In this document: positions 31,437 through 41,190 of the stretch, in pieces | How positions within the stretch are numbered: position 1 is the first letter of the stretch | Layout of the letters: each line of letters opens with the position of its first letter | Assembly: GCA_015680685.1 (NCBI GenBank) | Contig: MNCI01025042.1 | Span: 255,731 to 319,730, forward strand | From: Gnetum montanum | Taxonomy: Eukaryota > Streptophyta > Gnetopsida > Gnetales > Gnetaceae | Length of the DNA: 64,000 nt | Direction: 5' to 3' | Program-made: the position numbers and the translations under genes | Notes under the pieces: generated by a model | Told to the model about the DNA's origin: nothing | Database searches by the model: none | What the model saw: the letters and a program-made list of their open reading frames with translations, nothing else

Positions 31437-31579
31437 CTACCAGATACATGTTGTGATAGCTTCTTCTTGTTGTTTCATTTTGATTTTTGATGGATGTTGT
31501 ATGGCTATTGTTGGCCCATGTTTTAGTTGTATATGGTTTATAGTTATTTATTGTTTTAACACTTGTACCACATAGTGTG
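31437..31579. other. Tat-3 spacer and left target duplication of the solo LTR
   Basis: AT-rich spacer between the antisense gene end and the solo LTR. The last five bases, GTGTG (31575-31579), repeat at 34594-34598. Confidence 0.7.
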
Positions 31580-31785
31580 TGTTGGCAACCATTTGGGACG
31601 CGACCGCCAACAAGTGTCCTTGAACAGGATTTAGGTGCCTGCTGGTCTCTGGCAACACCAAGGCCCAGATACCTCCACATAAACTCAGTAGTTAATGTGA
31701 GTATATGTGTGTGCGGTTGCAGCATGTGGTTGTGTAAAATGTAACAATTGCGTTGTGTGTGAACTACAAATGACTTACTTTAAAG

Positions 31786-32058
31786 NNNNNNNNNNNNNNN
31801 NNNNNNNNNNNNNNNNNNNNNNNNNNNNNNNNNNNNNNNNNNNNNNNNNNNNNNNNNNNNNNNNNNNNNNNNNNNNNNNNNNNNNNNNNNNNNNNNNNNN
31901 NNNNNNNNNNNNNNNNNNNNNNNNNNNNNNNNNNNNNNNNNNNNNNNNNNNNNNNNNNNNNNNNNNNNNNNNNNNNNNNNNNNNNNNNNNNNNNNNNNNN
32001 NNNNNNNNNNNNNNNNNNNNNNNNNNNNNNNNNNNNNNNNNNNNNNNNNNNNNNNNNN
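31786..32058. other. Assembly gap (273 N)
   Basis: Inside the solo LTR. The homologous stretch of the other LTR (about 59600-60120) suggests that roughly 500 bases may be missing rather than 273. Confidence 1.
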
Positions 32059-32789
32059 AAAAGAAGCTATTCTGGTCCCATCAAAATACCAAAGATTTTC
32101 TGAACCCTCTCGACTACTGGATTGTTCAACGGCATGACTACAAACAGAGGCTCTCTTACAACAATCCCAATAGCAATTCCCACACATTGCACAATAACAA
32201 AATTTACTACTAAAATGATCTTAAGGCTTTTAAACACAAGCGCTTTTATGGAAAAATTTTAATAGAAATTTTATATCAGGCAACAAGAACAGTAAGAGCA
32301 ATCTAAAAATCCCAAAATTACTTGCCAAGGATGATACTATCTAAACCACTAGCTAGACAATTTAAACAAAACAAAAATGAAATGTATAACTCACAGGACC
32401 ATGACAAAGAGGCTGAAATCTTTATTCTAGCAAGCCATCTTGTAAGCAATTGTCACAACTTCTTCTTTAAAAAATGTTCTTCTCCCCAAGACTCAAATTG
32501 TCTGCAAGTGAGAGCCCAAGTGCTAACTAGTAGCCTTCCAAAGTGTGATGTGTGAGATTTCAAGTGATGATCATATATCATACCCCCCCTCCCCCTCTCC
32601 TTTTTATAGGGTTCAAAGGTAGGTAGGGAAGTTACAATTTCAAAAATATCTCACCTAACTTCTCTCCCAAGTAACCTGGCCAACCAATTAGGAGATTACT
32701 TGCCCAACAAGTTAGGTAAGTTACAACAATTTTGGGTGGTTTCAACCACCAAAGAGATAAAAATGCTGCATCTGACACATGTCCTATGT

Positions 32790-32890
32790 AGTTTCCAAGT
32801 GTCTTCATGTAGTTGCCAAGTGTCTTCCTTCAATTTCCAAGTGTCTTCACTCAGTTGCCAAGTGGCTTCACTCAGTTGCGAAGTGGTCAC
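32790..32890. repeat. 21-base tandem repeat in the solo LTR
   Basis: Almost five units of AGTTGCCAAGTGTCTTCACTC with a few changes. The LTR at 59394-62031 lacks this array. Confidence 0.9.
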
Positions 32891-33239
32891 CATGGAGAGA
32901 AACAAGTTGTAGTTGACACGTGTCCTATTTTGGAGATAAAGATGTTGTGGTTGACAAGTGGCCTTTGTAGTATTAAAATTAGTTACAAATATCCTAGTTG
33001 TAACTACCCTAGGAAGTTATGACTTTTAGAAGAAGTCATTATCACTATAAAAATACAAAAGTCACTTGTTTATATATATAATAGAGTTATTAGGATCTAT
33101 TGGGGAGTTATATCGTTTACCCTTAACTTGATGCTTACATTGTCTTGAATCTTTCTTGACCCACTATATTCTAGATTTGAAATTTTATCGTCTTCCCATC
33201 CAACTCAAAAGTCTTAATTTAAAAAAAAAAGACACCGAT

Positions 33240-33610
33240 GATACTAACGTAACTCTCCACATATGAATCCTCTATGAATCGCAGCAGAAGGCATGAATTT
33301 CCAGTGGTGGAGTCTGAAGCTGAGTCTGCATCGTGATTGGTGCCGCTGCCGTCGTCGCAGCCCTTGCCTCCCTCAAGTCTCCCGCAGCAACCCTCGGCCA
33401 GATCTAGACGTGGCCGAGGCCATGGCCCCATGCGCGACAGAGATCAATACCTGTCTTCTTCTGCCATCTTCCGCCGATGAGCAACCCTACCCTGCTATTC
33501 TTGAAGCACGCGTAGACGCTATCGCTGGTGCTTGCTGCGCGACGGCCAGTGCTCGAGATGGCGCATGGGGAGGTGTGCAAACCCTCGGTGATGATGCAGG
33601 CTAGGAAGGA
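33240..33610. other. GC-rich segment of the solo LTR U3, unassigned
   Basis: GC-rich compared with its surroundings and open on both strands (33293-33604 plus, 33219-33431 minus), with no domain I recognise. It adjoins the TM9SF fragment and may be part of the same captured host DNA, such as intron or neighbouring gene sequence. Confidence 0.35.
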
Positions 33611-33625
33611 GAAGCATAGATTAAT

Positions 33626-33850
33626 TTATTTACACCACTGAATCCCTATTCTCGCTCTCAAATTATCTGATGCATAGAAAGGAAGGTCATAATACCGATA
33701 TGTCTCACTGGAATTTTGGAAAGGGCTGACCTTGTTGACATAGAGAGGAACAAAATCGCCTTTTTTGTACTTGTGATCAGATGATGCAGAACTAATTCTG
33801 ACTGCAAGAAATAGGAATAAACTCATGAATCTGAGGCTGGATGGATCCAT
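33626..33850 (-). pseudogene. TM9SF (EMP70/nonaspanin) first-exon fragment inside the solo LTR
   Basis: From the ATG at 33850 the frame gives a signal peptide (MSLFLFLAVRISSASS), then DHKYKKGDFVPLYVNKV and SSETYRYYDLPF, the conserved N-terminus of transmembrane-9 superfamily proteins, which are Golgi/endosome membrane proteins. The match ends after YASD (about 33665). Family members continue with a GEVLNGDR motif, absent here. The sequence after CATCAG is ATAATT, as if a CAG/GT donor had lost its GT. In plant genes this is about where exon 1 can end, which I cannot confirm. Only the first of the protein's parts is present, with no transmembrane domains, so it is a captured fragment. It lies in the same orientation as the LTR, upstream of the LTR TATA box. 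Upstream residues from 33925 are probably 5' UTR. Confidence 0.82.
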
Positions 33851-34593
33851 CCTGAGCCTTGAAGAGAGGGATGCAGTGATGGATTCATTGTTGGAATTTG
33901 ATTCGACTGCTGCTGCGCACAGCAATGGAACAAAGAAGATGATGTTGCTGGATATTTATGGTGACCTCAATCTGAAATGCATCGGCAATTTTCACAGCGG
34001 CAACAGAATGAAAGTGGCAATGGTAGAGTGACGTTGCTGAGTTGCAGATAATTGATTGAGGTGGAAGCGGCAGGAACAACCCCAAGCCAAGGGCAAAGCA
34101 AAATGACCATAATATTATTTCATTGACGAATTGGTTTTCATCAATATTCGCATTACTTTTTGACGTAGCTGGCTTCCGTTAGTCAAATCAAATTTAATCA
34201 CAAAATTCTATGTTTCATCACCACATAATAACTTACATGAACCTTTGGTAAGTTCAAGCATTATTCCTTTGAAATTCTTTCCAAATTATTTGAGGCAAAG
34301 CACAGATGCTTTGAACAAATATCAGTAGCCTGAAACACTTTTTTCAATCACCTTTTCCCTAAGGATAGCCCCTGCTCGTTCTTTACCAGTATCCAAATAT
34401 TTGCCAGTTATTTTATTTATTATTTCTTTTGTACCATATTTTCATGAAATCATTTTTCGCTAATGGAAACGAATGACATGAATCAATACATTTTCAACCT
34501 ACATCTTGTCATTTCAATAGTTATATTGAAATATTCTGAAGGTCTCAGTCGTCCCATATCTCTGTTCCATGAAATGGCCAAAATGTGCCAACA

Positions 34594-34850
34594 GTGTGGC
34601 TATGGATATATATGTTTAAATGTTTTAAATTTTAGTTTTGGCTATATATGTTGTTGATAAAAATGCAAACAAAAGAAAATCCTTAGGCTATATGCTGAAA
34701 AATATTAAAATAAAGCAAGTAAAAAGGGATGAACAAACAATAAGAAAACTTAGTCTAATTGGCTATTAATACATATGGTTACAATGTCATAAGGGCATAG
34801 GGTGGATAGATTAGGGATGTACATCACTTGCATAAATGCTTCATGATCTT
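34594..34850. other. Right target duplication and Tat-3 spacer
   Basis: GTGTG at 34594-34598 is the right copy of the solo-LTR target duplication. The AT-rich spacer then leads to the protease C-terminus. Repeated GGCTATATATGTT and TTTAAATGTTTTAAA words may be decayed junction repeats. Confidence 0.6.
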
Positions 34851-36060
34851 TAAGAGATTGGGAAATGTGTACAACCTATCCTACACAAGTTTGTACTCCC
34901 CATCTCTTTCACTGATGATGATAAAAGGGAGCTCTTCCCATAGCATGTCCCATGTCTCATTGTTATCATTTTCAAAATTTTCCCCTCTCTTAGGTTGCTT
35001 AACCTCATGGCTAACCATTTCTTCTTGAAACTCCACTTTAGACCCCTACTTTATATTCATGTTGTTAATAGCCATGGAAACTACATTATCATCATAAATG
35101 ATGATTTCACCTCCCTCATAGGATAGGTAAATCTCATGGTGGATTGTTGAGTATACAGCTTGTAGTTGAGCCAACTAGGGCCTACCCAAGATGAAGTTGA
35201 ATCCTAGTGTTTCCTCTACCACCATGAAATTCACAATTGTGGGGAATTGCTCCCCTACCACAAAGTCTAAGGAGATAGAGTCCTTAATAGCAACTCATGA
35301 TCCATTAAAGGACTTGAGGGCTAGTGTTGTAGTATGTTGTATTTAATCTATTAAGCATAAATGTTCAACTATGGTGCATGATATGATATTTTTTGTAGCC
35401 CCATCATCCACATGAAACTAATGCACCTTATATTATCCCACATGTATTACAATGAAATGAGGAGCTTTGGTCACCTCACCATTTTGGAGGTTGGTTTTGA
35501 TATCACTATCACAAAACACTAGCAATGTTAACTTATTTTACCTTGGTGAAGAGGAAACCATCACTACATGAATGGATTCCTAGTTAGTAGGGATGTTCCC
35601 ACTAATGGGGACAGTAGTTAGCATCTTCACTAGTGCTTCACGATGTGTAGCAAAAGTCATAACTAAGTCATATAGGCTCAAGGTTATGTTTTTATTGTTT
35701 CAAAGACTGCTTGACTTGCTCCATTGCATTTAGGAAGTTCTTATCATTGACCATAATCTTGTCATCCTAGTTGTGCTTAACTTCTTTCATGCACCCTAGA
35801 ATGCACTCTTTATTTTTGTATTATTATTATTTCTTGTCCTCTTTTCCTTTCCCTTGGCTTTTAGTTTCCTCCTATGGTTTGCTTTCTAAAGCAACCTAAG
35901 TTGATGAGGTCATAGGCATATGATATAGAAGTGGGCTTTGGTAGATCCACCTCCTTCCATGCTTTATCCTGCTTATCATCTTTGTTGTTTGGATTTTGCT
36001 TAGGCTTCTTCCTATGCTTAGTTGAGGCTTTTTTGTTGTAATTTTTGATTTTTAGGAAGA
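34850..36060 (-). pseudogene. pro: Tat-3 protease
   Basis: Reading leftward: FHVDDGATKNIISCTIVEHL (active-site strand, D-D-G as in the other two copies), then GEQFPTIVNFMVVEETLGFNFILGRP, LAQLQAVYSTIHHEIYLSYEGGEIIIYDD, then the C-terminal MLWEELPFIII at about 34920. It has many stops and shifts. Alignment to the Tat-1 frame 10299-12272 is clear over the whole retropepsin domain. Confidence 0.8.
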
Positions 36061-36265
36061 AGCTATGACATTAGCCACCATTGGGAATCACTATGTTGTT
36101 GTAGGGGTTGGTTGGTTTGTGGTTGGATGGGGCACCTTAATGACAAAAGGCTTACTAGGACGTGTTAATTATGGTATCCTTACAATAAAAGGGGATCTTG
36201 AGCTAGTGGAAGCTAAAGAGCCCCTTTCTTTGCAAGGGGATACTCGAATCATAAACATTTCTCTC
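36061..36265 (-). pseudogene. Tat-3 protease linker with P-F-x-[VI]-[RK]-[VI]-P repeats
   Basis: Minus-strand reading gives MFMIRVSP, SPFIVRIP and KPFVIKVP within 70 residues, the same repeated motif as in the Tat-1 linker. The plus-strand ORF here is its shadow. Confidence 0.72.
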
Positions 36266-36289
36266 ATAGGCCTCTAAGTATCTCATTTA

Positions 36290-37780
36290 GGAGACCATTC
36301 CATCACTAGATGAACTTCTTCACTAACTCAAGTGGTCCCTGCTTAACCTTCATTATCTAGTCAAGCATGGTATTGGGCTTTAAGTTGTAATTAAAGTAGT
36401 TACTGAATTATGATATCAAGTCTTTGAGAGAGGATATAGATCCTCTTGGTAAGGCACATTATCAATCAAGGGCTTTTCCTATTAGAGACATAGGGAAGAT
36501 CCTCATTATGGTGTGTGGCCATGCTTGCAACAGTAAGCACTCAGATCAAAATATTATAAGGTGAGCATTGGGAGCACCTTATCCATTGTACTTGCTAAAT
36601 TAAGGGATAGGGACACTAGGAGGGAGCATTAAGGACAAGACCACAAGACTAATGGGATCATCTTAGTATAAGTTTATGATCTTAACACTTTGAGATGTAG
36701 AGGCTTTAAGCCTTTTCAACTCCTCCATCAAGTATTGGATCATTTTGAAGGCTTGATCTAGGCCTTGTGGTGTTCTTGTTGGCTACAACAATTGCACATA
36801 AGGTTGTCAACTCCTCCATCAAGTCCTAGATCATTTGGAAGGCTTGATATGGGCCTTGTGATGGTCTTATTGGCTATGGGGATTGCACAAAAGGTTGTAA
36901 CATTTGTTGAGAGGTTTATGTCCTCATTATCAGTTGTAGAATAGAGGGAAGAGGTTGCATTATTACTATGGTTGATGGACCAAACAAGGAAAGAGACGTT
37001 TGTGCCAATATCTATGGCACAAATGGAAGAAAAGGGGTTAGTGACCCTTGGGTTGCTTGGAGTCCCATGGTGAATCCCACCTGATTGGTCAATAGGTTGG
37101 TGATGATGAAAATCATTGAAGAAAGTTGTATGGATTGTGGCTAGATGGAAAATGACATAGAGAAGTAGAACAAGGTTGACTATGATACCAATTTTGTTTG
37201 GTGAGCAACTATGACTTGTGTGGGACCAAACATGGTTGGGTAGGAAGAGGTAGAGGATGATGAAATCTAGCCCATTGAGGAAACAAAGAGGGTAGAGGAA
37301 GGCACTATGTCCTTCAGGGTTACTTGTTCAAACAACCCTCCTAGGATGTTTTTAGGCTTGATTCTACCTTTCACTCACCCTCCTCTTTCTACTACTCCTA
37401 TGAGCTATCCTTCTCATCCTCTTCATCCATCTCAATTAGTTAAGATAGGATTCTAGCATAGACGTCCATCAAGGGTATCTGGTCATATAGGGAAGGAATG
37501 TACCCATTTCCATCTTGGTGTATGAACTTATAATTATTTTTGGCTTCTAGTTCCACAAGTGGAATTAGCATGCTAGCCTCAATTTTGGCAAAAATGTAGT
37601 TATAGTGATCTTCATTTACCACCAAAAATTTAGGAACTCACCCCCTAAGCCTCAAGGACTGCCTACATCCAACCACAAAGGGTCCTTAGGGTCGTACATC
37701 CTCATGGCCTACTAGTTAAACCCATTGTTAGTGAATGTGAAAGGTAACTTGGTTGACTGTTTAAATGACATGGTGTGAAA
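36290..37780 (-). pseudogene. gag: Tat-3 gag
   Basis: The N-terminal block YKFIHQDGNGYIPSLYDQIPL (37440-37625) matches FKLFYRGGREFIPSSYDVIPV in Tat-1. The capsid core reads LLLQAWPHTIMRIFPMSLIGKALD and NYFNYNLKPNTMLD with KQGPLELVKKFI near 36300-36500. Frequent stops are present. Where Tat-1 has a stop after LEPV, this copy reads through with Lys. Confidence 0.78.
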
Positions 37781-38422
37781 GTGCTAAAAAAGGCTAAAAA
37801 ATATTATAAAATGCTAAATAAAGTGCAAATTCCAACTAGTGGGATCTAAAAAAATGGCTAGAAAAGGAAAAAACACCTAAAAATGAGTTACTTCTATAAA
37901 TAGTAAGTGGTTACCAAAGGGGTATACCCCTTTACTAAAAATGGAAAATAGGTGGTATCACAATCCATTCACTCCTAGCTTCATAGATGCAACTACACTA
38001 GGATGTAGCTAAGGGGAAGAAAGGGGGTAATATGGGAGGTGTTATACCTTTTCTTTCAATGTTGGAGCAGGATGAAGGATTGGAAGCCAAAGTGGAAACT
38101 TTGATTTTCCACAAAAATATGGCTTTGGCAAGCTACCACTTTTCACAACAAGGTGGGATGGCGATTTGAATGTTAAATTCACCAACATTGGAAAAACTAA
38201 GAAAATTTTGGTAGTAAGAGGGGTATGGTATCCATGCTAACTTTAGGCCTTGAAATTCATAGTAAGTGTTGTGAGAATCTAAAACCCGAATGCCTACAAC
38301 TTCCATGCTAAGGCTTTTGTTGTAGGGGTATGAGTGGTAGTGTTAGTTGATTAGTTGATTTTAAAGGTTTTGGCTATAAAAATTAAATATTTTGACAAAA
38401 TTAAGCAATGTTGGTAATAAGG
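37781..38422. other. Tat-3 leader region, PBS not found
   Basis: This should hold the leader and PBS of Tat-3. I see no match to the GGTGCTAGAAGGAGGG site, and no gene. A small palindromic word, GGGGTATACCCC, is at about 37919-37930. Confidence 0.5.
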
Positions 38423-39268
38423 TGTTGCAACAAAAAATCTCAGCCACTAGAAAACCAAGGATTCTTAATTACAAATAGCCTCAACCCCAAATCTCCAAGG
38501 ACTCTAGGAAAAAAATGGGATTCAAGGTGCCTTAGGCAATCTGGTGGATTACCCAGGGACTTAAGGTGGTGCAAGATGGGGGTTCTAAAAATGTATGTTG
38601 AATAAGATAGAATTTGCTCCATGATCTAGATTCTTAGCCACTTCCAATGTTTTTGAACCTCCTATACTACAAATCAAGATCTACAATGTTGGTTGTTGTT
38701 GAGCTTGGAAAATGTAAAGGACTAGGATGACCAAAATGCTCCACACTGAGATTTGAGGATCCTAGATGAGCAACGACAACAATTTAGGCTCACAAAATCC
38801 AAGGGGCGTAACAGGAGGTAATAGAGTTAGAAAGGTTCCACATTGAAAAGCCTCAAGAAACTACATTTATACGATGCAACAGAAACTCTTGGATGCCAAA
38901 ATGCTTAAAATGCTAAATAAATGCAACTTCCAAAAGTGTGAAACCTTGAAATGATCTCAAAGTTTGGTTTTTATAGGGTTTCAGCCATGATTTAGGCTGC
39001 AAATTGGGTACAAGCATCTAACAAATTGGTTGCAAATTGCTACCACATTCAGGAGGGTAGGTGAGATCCACCCCCATGCATCCATGATAGCTAACCCCTC
39101 CACACTAGGAGAAGAGTGCCAATACTAAGGAAGATGAGAGATCAATGTTGCAATGAAGGTTAAATCCCTCCAAGCTAAGTTACCCTTCTCTCCACACTAT
39201 GGATAAGTGAGGTCCAACCCCCTTGCACTTCTCCACGCTAGCTTTGATGTCTCCTAGTAAGCTTACCC

Positions 39269-39311
<43 letters not shown>

Positions 39312-39556
39312 AGCNAATTGCCATTTTTGGCATTCCAAAAGGCATTTTGACCCTCCCAAGTCCAAATAGAGATACTAGGTAACTCTTTTCACTTGAGGAA
39401 TAAGGCTTTGGCCACTTTTAAGGCATTATTCAAACCCAAAAGTATAGAACATGTGAGATTGACTCTTATGGATTAGAATCTTCATATTTACACTAAAGTT
39501 TTACCTCAAGTTTCATGGGGATGAGGCTACAAAGGTTACAACATGAAAATTTGGTG
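38423..39556 (-). repeat. Tat LTR shared by Tat-3 (left) and Tat-2 (right)
   Basis: On the minus strand it begins TGAAACACCACCAAATTT at 39556. Its 3' part aligns to the 5' LTR of Tat-2 near 50815-50950 (for example CTCTAGGAAAAAAATGGGA and CAATCTGGTGGATTACCC against the 50890 region). It contains TCCATGATAGC, CTCCACACTAGG and CTCCACGCTAGC words like the Tat-3 spacer at 1-2640. To its right is the Tat-2 PPT; to its left is Tat-3 gag. A C-homopolymer with N lies at 39270-39315. The left end is set by alignment only, so it may be off by several bases. Confidence 0.72.
39270..39315. other. C homopolymer next to a single N
   Basis: About 42 C bases followed by AGCN. This is most likely a sequencing or gap-fill artefact. 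Confidence 0.8.
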
Positions 39557-39575
39557 GTGTTTCATTGGCCCCTCT
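39557..39575 (-). other. Tat-2 polypurine tract
   Basis: On the minus strand AAAAAGAGGGGCCAA lies directly before TGAAACACC. It is nearly identical to the Tat-1 PPT. Confidence 0.82.
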
Positions 39576-39959
39576 TTTTTGGTATTTGAAGGATTGACTC
39601 GAGGGGCACTAACAAAGAATACAAAACATCATTGTAGGTCCACTACCAATGTTCCCTCTTTGTGCTTGATCTCATCATGCCAAAGAGTGCTTGTGATGAT
39701 GTGATAAGGCTATGATAAGGGGATGGTAGTGGAGTTATAGGAAGTCATTATGAAGGCTAACAATACATTCCAAGCATTGTCGTCATGGCTATAGCATGAC
39801 ACTAACATGTTTTGAAGTGTTGGTCAGTTAGTGAAATGTGTTTCAAGACCTAATCACTTCACTCCAAGATTTCTTTTTACCATTTCATCCCTTGAAAATT
39901 TTCTTCCCCTCCTTTTTTCTTATTTTTTTTCATGGGTTGAGACCTTCATTGGGTTTCAT

Positions 39960-41190
39960 TACCAAGGCCAATGCCTCTTGGAATTGATCTATCCACTCAA
40001 AGTTGATTACTTTTTTGAGTAAATGTTGCATTGGTTGTAACTTATCAATCAACCTTGTGATAAACCTATGTATAAATTATATTCTACCCTGTAATATGAA
40101 TATCTCCTTAAGGTTTTTTTATTGTGCTAAGTTGATAATAGCCTTGACCTTGTCGCGGTCTACACACATTCCTATTTCTGATACCACAAAGCCTAACATA
40201 AGTCTGGTTTCAATGCCAAAGACACATCTTTTTGGATTAAGGTGAAGGTCATACCTACGGTAATGTTTGAGGACAAATTTCAAGTCATTTGCATGGTTAT
40301 GAGCCATTTTGGACTTAACTGCTATGTCATCAACGTAGTCATTGAGTTGTTCTAGTAGATAGTTACTAAAGATGTATGTCATTACACGTTGATATGTTGC
40401 TCTAGCATTTTTTAATCCAAAGGGCATCATTGTATAACAAATTGTCCCCCAGGGGGTCATGAAAGTAGTAGTAAGTTCGTGCTCTGGGTTAATGTGAATT
40501 TGGTTATGTCCCGAGAACCCATCCATGAAGGACAACAAGGCATGACCAACTGTAGTATCAACAAGTTGGTCAATACTAGGTAATGGGAAATCATCTTTAA
40601 TGGTTTCCTTGTTTAAATCTCAAAATCTATGCAAATGCATATACCCCCAGTTTTCTTGGGGACAACTATGATGTTTGAAATCCAATATGCATAGTCAACT
40701 GCCTAGATGAAATTGGCATGGTAAAGTTTAGTGATTTTTTCATGGACGGCCAACGCAATCTCAAGCTTAATTTTATGAGTCTTTTGTTTTACTAGTTTAA
40801 CACACGAATCTAAGATAATGTTATGTTGTATTATACATGGGTCTAAGCCTGCAATATCGTCATAAGACCATGTGAACACCTTGACATTGTCATTAAGGAC
40901 TCTAGTAAAGAACTAAGTTTTATACCTCTCCTTTACCTATTATTACAAGAACTTCTATGAGGGGATCCTTAGTCACATCACCTGCTTCTAAATCTAGAGC
41001 TCGAACTAGATGTTCTGGTCAATCTAGTGACATTTCCAAGGATGTTATGTTCATGTCATAAGGAGGTGGTTCAAAGTCCAAAAGCTTTGGGTTTATGCAT
41101 CTCATGTGTCTACCATAAGGTCCAGTCAAGGTTAGAGGCCAATGAAGATTCTTGTATGTGATCATTTTCTCAAGAGATCCTGCAAGATAA
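39960..41190 (-). pseudogene. pol: Tat-2 reverse transcriptase
   Basis: An open stretch at 40538-40119 carries LSFMDGFSGHNQIHINPEHE, MMPFGLKNARATYQRVM, LNDYVDDIAVKSKM (catalytic YVDD) and YDLHLNPKRCVFGIETR. Upstream, with stops, are the palm/fingers (DDFPLPSIDQLVD) and the N-terminal LTGPYGRHM / YDMNITSLEMS / DVTKDPL region that aligns to the start of the Tat-1 frame 18105. Downstream it ends in the thumb (FIHRFITRLIDKLQPMQHLL). It is truncated by the deletion before the PPT. Confidence 0.9.

Larger units (their letters stand above)
31580..34593 (-). mobile_element. Solo LTR with GTGTG target duplication, carrying a TM9SF exon
   Basis: Read on the minus strand it begins TGTTGGCACATTTTGGCC (34593) and ends GGTTGCCAACA (31580). 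It is flanked by GTGTG on both sides and has no internal region. Its 3' portion aligns to the LTR at 59394-62031 (for example AAGAAGCTATTCTGGTCCC, and the TATA region), and the terminal 30 bases of the other end also match; the U3 middles differ. A minus-strand TATA box (CCTATAAAAAGG) lies at about 32600-32612. The N gap 31786-32058 is inside. It likely formed by recombination between the two LTRs of a full element inserted in Tat-3. Confidence 0.88.
1..39556 (-). mobile_element. Tat-3: old Ty3/gypsy Tat-type element, interrupted by two insertions
   Basis: This is a composite minus-strand element, not contiguous in sequence. From its own 5' side it has an LTR (38423-39556), gag (about 37780-36290), a proline-rich linker and protease (36260-34850), then an antisense gene on the plus strand (ending 31436, beginning 2760), then a long repeat-rich spacer to the window start. 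RT and integrase would lie to the left, outside the window. The copia element at 6306-29954 and the solo LTR at 31580-34593 split it. Each module was recognised by alignment to Tat-1 and Tat-2: gag N-terminus, zinc-knuckle region, VDDG protease, W-x-ELPF protease tail, and antisense exons. No PBS was found beside the LTR. All reading frames carry stops, so it is a dead copy. Confidence 0.75.

Noticed and set aside
33293-33604. 103-residue plus-strand ORF as a host gene
   Set aside because: Open because of GC-rich composition; no domain, and the recognisable TM9SF exon is on the other strand.
36065-36277. Plus-strand ORF of 70 residues
   Set aside because: It is the reverse of the repeated protease linker of Tat-3.
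39270-39311. G-quadruplex-forming C/G run
   Set aside because: A pure homopolymer beside an N is more likely an artefact.
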